In this document: positions 6,076-14,683 of the stretch, one piece after another
Layout: each line of letters starts with the position of its first letter
Position numbering within the stretch: the stretch's first letter is position 1
Source: DATEZO01 sp035255485
GTDB taxonomy: Bacteria; Pseudomonadota; Gammaproteobacteria; Burkholderiales; Burkholderiaceae_D
Direction of reading: 5' to 3'
DNA length: 18,684 nt
Assembly (NCBI GenBank): GCA_035255485.1
Contig: DATEZO010000288.1
Location: forward strand, 1 to 18,684
Made by a program: the position numbers and the translations under genes
Notes under the pieces: generated by a model
Seen by the model: the letters and a program-made list of their open reading frames with translations, nothing else
What the model was told of the DNA's origin: nothing
Database searches by the model: none

Positions 6076-7641
6076 TCAGGCCCTGCGCTGCCGCTTCTCC
6101 GATTTGGATTCGACCGTCGACAGCACTTCCCCTTGCAGGTCAACGGTTTGCAACAGGACGTCGAAACCCCATAATCGCGTCACATGCTTCAGCACTTCTT
6201 CTGTTTGCTGGTTCAAGGGCCGGCGCTGGAACTGCGTATGGCGCAGCGTCAGCGCGCGGTTGCCGTTGCTATCGACCGACCACACCTGGATATTCGGCTC
6301 GCGATTGCCGAGGTTGTACTGGTCCGCCAACTGCTGCCGGATATAGCGGTAGCCGCTGTCATCGTGGATCGCCGATACGCTCAGCTTGTCTTCCTTGTCG
6401 TCATCCAGCACCGAAAAGAAATGGAAATCGCGAATCAGCTTGGGCGACAGGTATTGCGCGATGAAGCTCTCATCCTTGAAGTTGCGCATCGCGAAGTCGA
6501 GCGCCTGCTGCCAGTCGCCGCCGGCGATATCCGGAAACCATTCCCGGTCCTCTTCGGTCGGCGCCTCGCAGATGCGGCGGATATCGCGCATCATCGCAAA
6601 GCCGAGCGCATACGGATTGATGCCGCTGTAATACTTGCTGGTGATGGGCGGCTGGTACACGACATTGGTATGGCTTTGCAGGAATTCCATCATGAAGCCA
6701 TTGCCGACGATGCCTTCCTCGTACAGCTGGTTCAGGATGGTGTAATGCCAGAACGTGGCCCAGCCTTCGTTCATCACCTGGGTCTGGCGCTGCGGATAGA
6801 AATATTGCGAGATCTTGCGCACGATGCGCACCAGCTCGCGCTGCCACGGCTGCAGCAGCGGGGCGTATTTCTCGATGAAATACAGCAGGTTTTCCTGCGG
6901 CTCCGGCGGGAAGCGGTCCGTACCCTCCTCGACTGCCTGCGCTTCGCGGCGCGGCAAGGTGCGCCACAGCTCGTTGACCTGCGACTGCAGATATTCCTCG
7001 CGCTCGCGCTGCCGCTCGCGCTCCTTGGCCAGCGACAGCTTGGCCGGCCGCTTGTAGCGATCGACGCCGTAATTTTGCAGCGCATGGCAGGAATCGAGCA
7101 GCAGCTCGACTGCTTCGATGCCGTAACGCTGCTCGCAATCGGTGATGTACTTCTTGGCGAACACCATGTAATCGATGATCGCTTCGGCATCGGTCCAGGT
7201 GCGGAACAGGTAATTGCCCTTGAAGAAGGAATTGTGGCCGTACGACGCATGCGCAATCACCAGCGCCTGCATCATCAGGCTGTTCTCTTCCATCAGGTAG
7301 GCGATGCAGGGGCTGGAATTGATGACGATTTCATACGCCAGACCCATGTGGCCGCGCTTGTAGCTTTTTTCCGTCGCCAGGAAATGCTTGCCGAACGACC
7401 AGTGGTTGTACGACACCGGCATGCCGACCGAAGCGTAGGCATCCATCATCTGCTCGGCACTGATGATTTCGAGCTGGTTCGGATAGGTGTCGAGGCCGAA
7501 ACCTTGCGCCACACGCCGGATTTCCGCATGCGCCTGCTCGATCAGTTCGAAAGTCCATTCGGACTGCTCGGGCAGGCGGCGCGGCCTGGCCGGCTTTCTG
7601 CGGGCGGATTTTTTCGGGGTACTGCTGCTTGCGATTTTCAT
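6076..7641 (-). CDS. spoVR: SpoVR family protein (YcgB-like)
   Basis: The 521-residue protein is close in length to E. coli YcgB. A basic N-terminal tail of about 25 residues leads into the SpoVR domain (about 28-430). That domain holds conserved His-rich stretches: NHWSFGKHF (79-87), HASYGHNSFFKGNY (131-144) and NEGWATFWHY (291-300), whose E/H pattern resembles a metal site. A charged helix rich in Arg/Glu (about 205-225) may be coiled coil. No signal peptide or membrane segment is seen. SpoVR was named for spore-cortex synthesis in Bacillus, but in Gram-negative bacteria it is a partner of PrkA and YeaH under starvation with unknown chemistry. The ATG at 7641 overlaps the yeaH stop as ATGA, implying translational coupling. 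The upstream frame extension lies inside yeaH and is not used. Confidence 0.95.
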   Translation of the reverse strand: MKIASSSTPKKSARRKPARPRRLPEQSEWTFELIEQAHAEIRRVAQGFGLDTYPNQLEIISAEQMMDAYASVGMPVSYNHWSFGKHFLATEKSYKRGHMGLAYEIVINSSPCIAYLMEENSLMMQALVIAHASYGHNSFFKGNYLFRTWTDAEAIIDYMVFAKKYITDCEQRYGIEAVELLLDSCHALQNYGVDRYKRPAKLSLAKERERQREREEYLQSQVNELWRTLPRREAQAVEEGTDRFPPEPQENLLYFIEKYAPLLQPWQRELVRIVRKISQYFYPQRQTQVMNEGWATFWHYTILNQLYEEGIVGNGFMMEFLQSHTNVVYQPPITSKYYSGINPYALGFAMMRDIRRICEAPTEEDREWFPDIAGGDWQQALDFAMRNFKDESFIAQYLSPKLIRDFHFFSVLDDDKEDKLSVSAIHDDSGYRYIRQQLADQYNLGNREPNIQVWSVDSNGNRALTLRHTQFQRRPLNQQTEEVLKHVTRLWGFDVLLQTVDLQGEVLSTVESKSEKRQRRA

Positions 7642-8909
7642 GATGCGGTCTGCTTCTTGAACAGTTCGCGGAATACCGGATAGATATCCGCCGGCGACTC
7701 GATTTTCTGCATCGCGAAGTGCGGATGCACGGCCGGAATTTGCGTGTATTCCTCCCACAGGTTCTGCGGCTCGCCATCGGTGATTTCAATGTACGCGTAA
7801 TACTGCACCAGCGGCATGATGGTATTGATCAGCAGCTCGCGGCACAGCACCGAATCGTTGTCCCAGTTGTCGCCGTCCGAGGCTTGCGCGACATAGACGT
7901 TCCAGTCGTTACCCGGATACCGCGCACGTATCACTTCGTTCAGCTTGTTGATCGCCGACGACACCACGGTGCCGCCCGATTCGCGCGAATTGAAAAAATC
8001 ATGCTCGCTGACTTCGGATGCCTGGGTGTGGTGGCGGATGAACACCACCTCGATCTTTTCATAGGCGCGCGTCAGGAACAGGTACAGCAGGATGAAAAAG
8101 CGTTTCGCCATATCCTTCTTCGCCTGGTCCATCGAACCGGACACGTCGAGCAGGCAAAACATCACGGCCTGGGTCGACGGCTTCGGCACCTTGATGCGAT
8201 TGCTGTAGCGCAGGTCGATCGGATCGATGAATGGAATCGCCATTATCCGGATCCGCAAATGATGGATTTCCTTCTTTAGCACCTGGATGCGCACATCATC
8301 CTCGTGCGCGATCAGCATCAGCTGTTCCAGTTCTTTTTCCGCTTCCTGCAGCCGCTTGCGCGACTTGCCGCCAATCGCGATGCGGCGGCCGAGCGCGCCG
8401 CGCAGCGAACGCAGGATATGGATATTCGTGGTGGTGCCGGACAGCTTGTAGCCGGCACGCTGCTGCCGGAATTCGACGATCGAGGTCAGTTGCGTCTTGA
8501 CCAGGTTCGGCAGCTCGAGATCCTCGAAAAAATACTGCATGAATTCCTCGCGCGACAGCTCGAACATGAAGTCGTCTTCAGTCACCTGCTCGCTGTTGCC
8601 GCCCTTGCCCTTGCCGGACCCGCCGCTGCCGCCTTTCGGACGCGCGATGCGGTCGCCCTTCTGGTATTCCTGGTTGCCGGGGCTGACGGTTTCCCAGATG
8701 CCGCCATGCGTGTGGCCGAAGGTCGGTTCGTTGATGTCCTTGACCGGAATCGATACCTTTTCCCCACCTTCGATATTGGTGATGGAGCGGCCCTTGACGG
8801 CGCGCGCCACTGCTTCCTTGATCTGTCCCTTGTAGCGGCGCAAAAAGCGCTCGCGATTGACCGCAGACTTGTTCTTGCCTTGCAGACGCCGGTCGATGAG
8901 GTATGCCAA
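7638..8909 (-). CDS. yeaH: YeaH / DUF444 family VWA-like protein (TTG start)
   Basis: Starting at TTG 8909-8907 gives 423 residues, very near E. coli YeaH. The N-terminus AYLIDRRLQGKNKS matches the family's start. A Gly/Ser/Lys-rich linker (93-105) precedes a conserved middle region. A von Willebrand A-like domain starts near 248 with the MIDAS motif DVSGS (255-259), expected to bind a divalent metal. The family works with the PrkA kinase, probably as its scaffold or substrate-recruiting partner in the cytosol. No ATG fits: an open frame runs upstream to 9098, but only through the REP-like repeat and the end of prkA. AGGAGG at 8920-8915, five bases before the TTG, decides the start. It is the second gene of the operon, 152 bases after prkA and overlapping spoVR. 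Confidence 0.93.
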   Translation of the reverse strand: MAYLIDRRLQGKNKSAVNRERFLRRYKGQIKEAVARAVKGRSITNIEGGEKVSIPVKDINEPTFGHTHGGIWETVSPGNQEYQKGDRIARPKGGSGGSGKGKGGNSEQVTEDDFMFELSREEFMQYFFEDLELPNLVKTQLTSIVEFRQQRAGYKLSGTTTNIHILRSLRGALGRRIAIGGKSRKRLQEAEKELEQLMLIAHEDDVRIQVLKKEIHHLRIRIMAIPFIDPIDLRYSNRIKVPKPSTQAVMFCLLDVSGSMDQAKKDMAKRFFILLYLFLTRAYEKIEVVFIRHHTQASEVSEHDFFNSRESGGTVVSSAINKLNEVIRARYPGNDWNVYVAQASDGDNWDNDSVLCRELLINTIMPLVQYYAYIEITDGEPQNLWEEYTQIPAVHPHFAMQKIESPADIYPVFRELFKKQTAS

Positions 8910-8914
8910 AAATG

Positions 8915-8920
8915 CCTCCT
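8915..8920 (-). promoter_or_regulatory. Shine-Dalgarno AGGAGG fixing the TTG start of yeaH
   Basis: A perfect AGGAGG on the minus strand sits five bases before TTG (8909-8907). No in-frame ATG lies nearby, and the family N-terminus begins just after the TTG. Confidence 0.8.
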
Positions 8921-8933
8921 GAAACTTTTTAGT

Positions 8934-9054
8934 CCCCCTCGCCGCGCTGGCGGGAGAGGGGGGAAGGGTGAGGGAATACGCAAAGCAACTGACGTCCGCT
9001 TTCCGGGCGAACACCCTCACCCCCAGCCCCTCTCCCGCCAGCGGGAGAGGGGGC
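8934..9054. repeat. REP-like inverted pair between prkA and yeaH
   Basis: Two copies of a ~41-base GC-rich element lie head to head at 8934-8974 and 9014-9054, about 40 bases apart. Both share CCCTCACCC and CTCTCCCGCCAGCG when read in the same orientation. Each copy is itself partly palindromic; the right one carries CTCTCCCG...CGGGAGAG. The type (a CCCTCACCCC...CCCTCTCCCGC family) resembles dispersed palindromic repeats common in proteobacterial intergenic regions. In the transcript the two copies would pair into one long hairpin between the prkA stop and the yeaH ribosome site. Confidence 0.85.
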
Positions 9055-9061
9055 CTCTTAC

Positions 9062-10984
9062 TTACGACGACTTGCGCACCCGCAGATACCATTCGCACAA
9101 CAGACGCACCTGCTTCGCGGTGTAACCCTTGGTCACCATGCGCGACACGAATTCCTGGTGCTTGTTCGCTTCGGCGGCGCTGGCCTTGGCATTGAAGGAA
9201 ATCACCGGCAGCAGATCCTCGGTATTCGAGAACATTTTCTTCTCGATCACGGTGCGCAGCTTTTCATAGCTGGTCCACGTCGGATTCTTGCCCTGGTTCT
9301 GGGCCCGCGCACGCAGCACGAAATTGACGATTTCGTTACGGAAGTCCTTCGGGTTCGAAATGCCGGCCGGCTTCTCGATCTTTTCCAGTTCGCTGTTCAA
9401 GGCGTCGCGGTCGAAGCTCTCGCCGGTATCCGGATCGCGGAATTCCTGATCCTGGATCCAGAAGTCGGCAAACGTGACATACCGGTCGAAAATGTTCTGG
9501 CCGTATTCGGAATAGCTTTCGAGATACGCGGTCTGGATTTCCTTGCCGATGAATTCGACGTAGCGCTGCGCCAGGTACTCCTTGATATACGAAAAGTATT
9601 TCTGCTCGGTTTCCGGCGCAAACTGCTCGCGCTCGATCTGCTGCTCCAGCACATACAGCAGATGCACCGGATTGGCCGCGATTTCGGTCGTGTCGAAATT
9701 GAATACCTTCGACAGGATCTTGAACGCGAAGCGCGTCGACAGGCCGTTCATGCCTTCATCCACGCCGGCATAATCCGCGTATTCCTGCTTCGACTTCGCC
9801 TTCGGATCGGTATCCTTCAGGCTGTCGCCGTCGTACACCATCATCTTGCTGTAGACGCTGGAATTCTCCGGCTCCTTCAGCCGCGACAACACCGAGAATT
9901 GCGCCATCATCTTCAGCGTGCCGGGGGCGCACGGCGCCTGGCTCAGCGACGACGTGCGCACCAGCTTGTCGTAGATCCTGATTTCGTCGGACACGCGCAG
10001 GCAATACGGCACCTTGACGATGTAGATGCGGTCGAGGAAGGCTTCATTGTTCTTGTTATTCTTGAACGCCTTCCATTCCGATTCATTCGAGTGCGCCAGC
10101 ACCACGCCATCGAACGGAATCGCGCCGAAGCCTTCAGTGCCCTTGTAGTTGCCTTCCTGGGTTGCGGTCAGGAGCGGATGCAACACCTTGATCGGCGCCT
10201 TGAACATCTCGACGAATTCCATCAAGCCCTGGTTCGACAGGCACAGGCCGCCGGAATAGCTGTAGGCATCCGGGTCGTCCTGCGCATAGTCTTCCAGCTT
10301 GCGGATGTCGACCTTGCCCACCAGCGAGGAAATATCCTGGTTGTTTTCATCGCCCGGCTCGGTCTTGGAAATCGCAATCTGCTTGAGCACCGACGGATAG
10401 CGCCGGACCACGCGGAACTGATTGATGTCGCCGTTGAATTCATGCAGGCGCTTGACGGCCCACGGGCTCGGAATGGTTTTCAGATAACGGCGCGGAATAC
10501 CGTAATCCTCTTCCAGGATCTCGCCGTCTTCCTCTTCATTGAACAGGCCCAGCGGCGACTCGTTGACCGGCGACCCCTTGATGCAATAGAACGGCACTTT
10601 TTCCATCAGGTACTTGAGCTTTTCGGCGATCGACGATTTGCCGCCACCGACCGGGCCGAGCAAATACAGGATCTGCTTGCGCTCTTCCAGGCCCTGCGCC
10701 GCATGGCGGAAGTAAGAGACCACCTGTTCGATCACTTCTTCGGTGCCGTAGAACTCGCGGAAGGCAGGATAGATCTTGATGATCTTGTTGGCAAAGATGC
10801 GCGACAGACGGGAATCGTGGCGGGTATCGACCAGTTCCGGCTCACCGATCGCGGCCAGCATGCGCTCCGCAGCGGTCGCGTAGGCCAGGCGGTCGCGCTT
10901 GCATAATTCCAGATACTCTTGCAGGGAATATTCTTCTTCCCTGGTCCGTTCGTACCGTGCTGTGTAATTGTCAAAGATGGTCAT
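9062..10984 (-). CDS. prkA: PrkA (YeaG) family serine protein kinase
   Basis: The 640-residue protein matches PrkA/YeaG in length throughout. An N-terminal AAA+ region carries the Walker A motif GPVGGGKS (110-117) within residues about 60-400. The C-terminal PrkA domain, distantly kinase-like, follows. The protein is cytosolic, without signal or membrane segments. The family autophosphorylates and phosphorylates protein targets, and in enterobacteria it acts with YeaH in starvation and stationary-phase survival. AAGGA lies about 8 bases before the ATG. It is the first gene of a three-gene minus-strand operon with yeaH and spoVR, the same order of functions seen widely in proteobacteria. A candidate promoter with sigma-S-like features lies about 75 bases upstream. 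Confidence 0.96.
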   Translation of the reverse strand: MTIFDNYTARYERTREEEYSLQEYLELCKRDRLAYATAAERMLAAIGEPELVDTRHDSRLSRIFANKIIKIYPAFREFYGTEEVIEQVVSYFRHAAQGLEERKQILYLLGPVGGGKSSIAEKLKYLMEKVPFYCIKGSPVNESPLGLFNEEEDGEILEEDYGIPRRYLKTIPSPWAVKRLHEFNGDINQFRVVRRYPSVLKQIAISKTEPGDENNQDISSLVGKVDIRKLEDYAQDDPDAYSYSGGLCLSNQGLMEFVEMFKAPIKVLHPLLTATQEGNYKGTEGFGAIPFDGVVLAHSNESEWKAFKNNKNNEAFLDRIYIVKVPYCLRVSDEIRIYDKLVRTSSLSQAPCAPGTLKMMAQFSVLSRLKEPENSSVYSKMMVYDGDSLKDTDPKAKSKQEYADYAGVDEGMNGLSTRFAFKILSKVFNFDTTEIAANPVHLLYVLEQQIEREQFAPETEQKYFSYIKEYLAQRYVEFIGKEIQTAYLESYSEYGQNIFDRYVTFADFWIQDQEFRDPDTGESFDRDALNSELEKIEKPAGISNPKDFRNEIVNFVLRARAQNQGKNPTWTSYEKLRTVIEKKMFSNTEDLLPVISFNAKASAAEANKHQEFVSRMVTKGYTAKQVRLLCEWYLRVRKSS

Positions 10985-11684
10985 GGCGTGTCCTTTGCAG
11001 AAAAGCGATCGATCGTGGGCGTCAGATTTTCGGCATGCATCTTTCTATTCCGTAATTTCATCATAGTCGCTCTTTCGCAGGATGACGAAATAAATTTTGC
11101 ACTGAAGAATCGTTCAACCACTGACATGCATTTCGAACGAAAGTTGCTACCCGCAAAGCATTAATTTTCATATGCAATATTTTGTTGGCGGATTGGAAAA
11201 ACCATGCGTGCAGAAAGGAAAACTTTTTGCGTTTCCATGCGCGATAATGCAGAAAAGCATAATGAAAACATCATCAATGATATGCAGCAGTGCAAGTAAT
11301 TACCATGATGTATAAAGTTGATGATGATGCTTTTATCCGACATGCAGGCGTGGTGAAAAGCGTACAATATTTTCATTCGGAAGCTTGACGCCTGCACACT
11401 TGATGCGCCTTCGTCATCGCCATTTGCGCGGAGATGGCGCAGGAAGAATGCCGGCGAAAGTGCCCCGGCGCCAATGCAGTAAAAGACACGGACGAGGCAG
11501 GCGAAACAGGATGGCAACAGTGTTGCCAGAGGCCAGTCATGCGTTCGCACAGCATTCCCCGCATGGCTGCCCGGAATCAAGGACTGCATGACTGCGGCTT
11601 GCCGGCAAGCACACTCTTGCGCATGTTTCATGCAATACTTCGTCATACGCCGTGCGACGGTGATTTTCATTCACGTTTTAAAAC
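10985..11684. other. 700-bp intergenic region between prkA and the SET gene, AT-rich on the left
   Basis: A hand count gives about 37% GC for 11041-11340, against roughly two thirds GC in a sampled line of the asmA gene. I see no gene I can support; a minus-strand open frame at 11161-11670 has no domain, ribosome site or plausible composition. The region holds the prkA promoter candidate, TTTCG-AA-CGAAA (11131-11142), a perfect palindrome GCTTGCCGGCAAGC (11597-11610), a CGCCAT/ATGGCG stem near 11419-11440 and the upstream sequences of the SET gene. Confidence 0.6.
11060..11088 (-). promoter_or_regulatory. Candidate promoter of the prkA-yeaH-spoVR operon, sigma-S-like
   Basis: On the minus strand TCGTCA (11088-11083, 4/6) is followed after 17 bases by TATGAT (11065-11060, 5/6). 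The base before the -10 is C, a feature favoured by sigma-S holoenzyme. Initiation near 11053 would give a leader of about 69 bases. I looked for a sigma-54 GG-N10-GC element, as enterobacterial yeaG can use, and found none. Confidence 0.45.
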
Positions 11685-12179
11685 ATGCGCCATTCCAATA
11701 CCGCCGAATCATCTTCCAGTGCCGACAATCCGTTCTGCGTTGTCAGAAATTCCAAAATCCACGGTAAAGGCGTGTTCGCGGCACGCAAGATACCGGCCGA
11801 CACCTGCATTATTGAATACATGGGCGAACGTATCAGCGCCGCTACGGCGGCCGAGTGCGGCAGCCCCGATCCGGACAATCCTTATCACACCTTCTTTTTC
11901 AGCATCGAGGACGGTCGCATGATCGATGGCGGCGCGCATGGCAACGATGCGCGCTGGATCAATCATGCGTGCGAGCCGAATTGCGAAGCGCGCGAGGAAG
12001 ATGGCCGTGTGTTCATTTATGCATTGCGCGATATCCGTCGCGGCGAGGAGCTGAATTACGATTACGGATTGATCATCGAGGAACGACATACGCAAAAAAT
12101 CAAGCAAGCGTATGCCTGCCTGTGCGGCGCGCCATCCTGCCGCCACACGATGCTGGCGCCGAAGCGCAGAAGGCGCTGA
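11685..12179 (+). CDS. SET-domain protein-lysine N-methyltransferase with post-SET cysteines
   Basis: The 164-residue protein is essentially a single SET domain. The opening HGKGVFA (26-32) gives the SAM-binding loop. INHACEPNC (92-100) is the NHxCxPN pseudoknot motif. GEELNYDY (120-127) carries the catalytic tyrosine. A C-terminal post-SET-like CLCGAPSC (145-152) could join C96 or C100 in binding zinc. The end is strongly basic (KRRRR). SET enzymes transfer methyl groups to lysine; bacterial members have few known targets (histone-like proteins, ribosomal proteins or host proteins), and none can be named here. No strong Shine-Dalgarno precedes the ATG at 11685, so the start is moderately sure, but the SET core lies well downstream. 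It converges on asmA with a 35-base gap and points away from prkA. Confidence 0.9.
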   Translation: MRHSNTAESSSSADNPFCVVRNSKIHGKGVFAARKIPADTCIIEYMGERISAATAAECGSPDPDNPYHTFFFSIEDGRMIDGGAHGNDARWINHACEPNCEAREEDGRVFIYALRDIRRGEELNYDYGLIIEERHTQKIKQAYACLCGAPSCRHTMLAPKRRRR

Positions 12180-12214
12180 GTCGCCAGCCGCAGCAACGCC
12201 GGGCACACTGCCGG

Positions 12215-14578
12215 CTAGTTTCCGAACAGGCCCTTGAGCTTGCCCTTCAGCTGTTCCTGCAGTTTGGCTTTTTCCTCTTCCAGCTTTTTCTGCGCCTGGG
12301 CTTTTACTTCCGCTTTCTTTTCATCGACTTTCTGCTTCGCCAGTTCGCTCGCCATGCCGGCAAAGTCGATGCGCCAGCCGATCGCGCCAAACGGGCCGGT
12401 CAGGCGCACCGGCACGGTCACGCCCTTGAGCGCCTGCAGCTCGGGACCGCCCTGGCCTTGCAGCGTCGAGACCACGGTTGCCTTGACCAAGTAATCCAGC
12501 CGCGCTTCGCCGAGATTGACGTCGCCCGCGCCGGCCAGCCGGATGAGCGGTGATTTCGCCGCCAGATCGTCATTGCGCGCAACGCCGCCGGCAATGCGGA
12601 AACTGCCGTCGAGTTCGCTGAAGTCGGTTTTTTCGCTGGCGGAAGCAGTACCGGCCTGCGCCTGCTGCTGTCCCCTGAGCGCATCGAGCTGCGCCTTCGC
12701 ATTGCGCACTGCCTGCGCGATGTTGATGCCGCGGACCGCGCCGTCGCGCAGTGCGATCCGCGCGGTGCCGTTCAAATTCTTCTTGAGCCGCTCGAAGGTC
12801 GCGCCGCTGGCGGTAACATCGAGCTGCACATTGCCCCGGCCTTCAAGCTGCGTCTTGCCGAGCGCATCTTGCAGCAGCGGGCCGACCTGGATGCCGGTCA
12901 GGCTTTGCCGCACGGCGAAATGCGGCGGCTGGTCGGCGGTAAGCGAAAGCATGCCGGCAACGCTGCCGCCGTACAGATTGGCGGCGAGCGGATTCAGATC
13001 GAGCTTGCCGCCGCCGGCGCGCACATTGAAGCGCACGTTGGCGCTCTTGATGTTGGCGACCTTTAGCGCGCCGACGCGCACGCTGCCGTTAGCGCGCAGG
13101 TTTTTCAATGCGGAGAAATCCATCGGCTGTTCGGCTGCCTTGCCTTCCGGCTGCGCGGCACCCTTGCTCTTGTAACGGTCAAGATCGAGTTGATCGATCC
13201 CGACATCGAAGGTATATGCCAGCGGCGAAAAATCGCTGAGGCCAAGCCTGGCATCGAACCCGCTCTGGCCAAGGCGGCCTTTCAGCGTCGCCGACGCATT
13301 CTGCTTGCCGAGGTTGACGCTGGCATTGCCGCCGGCCTTGAGTGCCAGCGTACCGCCGCCCGGATTGGGTAGTGTGACATCCGCTGCCAGTGCCGATAAT
13401 TCGATCAGTTGCGTTTTCAGGTTGATCGACAGCGGCGTGACAAGCGAGCCGTTGAGTGCGGTATTGCCATGCTTGCCCGATAGCGCCAGGGCCAGTCGCG
13501 GCGAGGTAAACAGCAGCTTGTCGATATTGCCGTTCAGCGCGCCGGACAACGTTGCCTTTGCATCGAGCTTGCCTTCAAGAATCGCGGCATCGAGGGCGAT
13601 TGCCGGCAACGTGAAGGCTTGCGGCGAACCCTCGAAAGACGGTGCGCTGAACCTGGCGCTTACGCTGCGCGCGCCTTCGGTCAATTTCGCATCGCCAGCG
13701 AGCTTGCTGCCGGCCACCCTGGCATCGGTAATCGCCAGCATCGGTATCGCGAATTGCGCCTCGATCGCCTGGCTTGCGCGTTTGCCTCGCGCACTGAGCC
13801 GGATGCCGCCCAGCACAAAGCGCTTCGCTTCCGGCGCCAGATCGGCGTCACCCGCCAGCGTCAGCACGAGATTCGCAAAACCGGCCAGGCCGCCGGCCAG
13901 TTCCGCGTCGAGATCCTTGAACACATAATGCTTGCGGTCAAGATCCAGCGTAAAGCCGCTTTTCATTGTCACCCGTGCATTGACATCCGGCTGGTTGATC
14001 TTGACATCGGCCGACAGCCGCAGCGTGCTCGGCACGCCATTGGCAATCCTGCCGGTATCGAGATCGAGACGGGCGATATCGATCTTGCGCCCGGCCTGCC
14101 GGTCGTCGACCATCAGATGCGCATTGCCAAGATGGACGCTGTCGATATCGAACCGGATTTGCTGCCCGCCCGATTCCTGTTTGGAAAGCAGGTCGTCGAC
14201 ATTGCTGCGGCCATCCTTGTCGTATCTGATGCTGGCACGCAATCCTTCGATCCGGACGCGATCCACCACCAGTTGCCTGGATAATAACGGGATCAACGCC
14301 AGCGACACTTTCGCGCTATCGACGGCCGCAAATTCCGCGTTGCTGCCATGTTCGGAAATGCTGACCTTGCCGAGATCGGCGCCGATCTTTGGAAAGAAAC
14401 GCAGTTTGATCTCGCCGGGAATGGTTAGTGTACGTTGCTTCTTTTCCTGTACCAGTCGGATGATCAGCGGTTTGTAATCATTGGGATTGAAAGTAGTGGC
14501 GATAATGCCGGCGGCAATCAGGACCAGGCCAAGCGCTACGCCGATTGCGATCAGGAAATATCGAGCTGGTTTCGGCAT
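12215..14578 (-). CDS. AsmA family envelope protein
   Basis: The 787-residue protein has one N-terminal membrane anchor (about 8-30) followed by a long periplasmic region rich in beta-strand repeats of Leu, Ala and Gly. The start NPNDYKPLIIRLVQEKKQRTL (31-51) and the middle region are typical of AsmA proteins. The AsmA C-terminal domain (about 540-735) contains the GIQVGPLL and GRGNVQLDVTASG stretches. The last 45 residues form a charged Lys/Glu/Gln coiled coil. AsmA-like proteins are inner-membrane-anchored, related to eukaryotic VPS13-type bridges, and implicated in phospholipid transport and outer-membrane assembly. An in-frame TGA four codons before the ATG bounds the start. No strong Shine-Dalgarno is visible. 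The lipoprotein gene lies 105 bases upstream on the same strand, so co-transcription is possible. Confidence 0.92.
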   Translation of the reverse strand: MPKPARYFLIAIGVALGLVLIAAGIIATTFNPNDYKPLIIRLVQEKKQRTLTIPGEIKLRFFPKIGADLGKVSISEHGSNAEFAAVDSAKVSLALIPLLSRQLVVDRVRIEGLRASIRYDKDGRSNVDDLLSKQESGGQQIRFDIDSVHLGNAHLMVDDRQAGRKIDIARLDLDTGRIANGVPSTLRLSADVKINQPDVNARVTMKSGFTLDLDRKHYVFKDLDAELAGGLAGFANLVLTLAGDADLAPEAKRFVLGGIRLSARGKRASQAIEAQFAIPMLAITDARVAGSKLAGDAKLTEGARSVSARFSAPSFEGSPQAFTLPAIALDAAILEGKLDAKATLSGALNGNIDKLLFTSPRLALALSGKHGNTALNGSLVTPLSINLKTQLIELSALAADVTLPNPGGGTLALKAGGNASVNLGKQNASATLKGRLGQSGFDARLGLSDFSPLAYTFDVGIDQLDLDRYKSKGAAQPEGKAAEQPMDFSALKNLRANGSVRVGALKVANIKSANVRFNVRAGGGKLDLNPLAANLYGGSVAGMLSLTADQPPHFAVRQSLTGIQVGPLLQDALGKTQLEGRGNVQLDVTASGATFERLKKNLNGTARIALRDGAVRGINIAQAVRNAKAQLDALRGQQQAQAGTASASEKTDFSELDGSFRIAGGVARNDDLAAKSPLIRLAGAGDVNLGEARLDYLVKATVVSTLQGQGGPELQALKGVTVPVRLTGPFGAIGWRIDFAGMASELAKQKVDEKKAEVKAQAQKKLEEEKAKLQEQLKGKLKGLFGN

Positions 14579-14683
14579 GTATGTTCAACAGGCATCCGAT
14601 ACATTCAGGATAGTTGTTTCCTCCATTTATCCAGTGTAGACGCTTTTCAGATGAATTTTGTCTCCTCCATCGAACGTTATTTT

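Noticed and set aside
6184..7683. 499-codon plus-strand open frame opposite spoVR
   Set aside because: It is an antisense shadow of a well-conserved gene and has no recognisable motif.
8910..9098. Extended N-terminus of YeaH
   Set aside because: It is encoded by the REP-like repeat and the end of prkA; the Shine-Dalgarno and family start place initiation at TTG 8909.
9158..10906. 582-codon plus-strand open frame opposite prkA
   Set aside because: The composition (rich in Arg, Leu, Gln, His) is the mirror of prkA codon use. No domain, ribosome site or context supports it.
10985..11160. Sigma-54 promoter for prkA
   Set aside because: I searched the minus strand for a GG-N10-GC element with TGGCA/TTGC context and found none.
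11161..11670. 169-codon minus-strand frame in the prkA/SET intergenic region
   Set aside because: It is rich in Cys, His and Met with no domain, no ribosome site and an AT-rich half. It is more likely chance than a gene, though it is the best candidate there.
12180..12214. Terminator between the SET gene and asmA
   Set aside because: Only a 5-bp GCCGG/CCGGC stem is present, without a T-tract.
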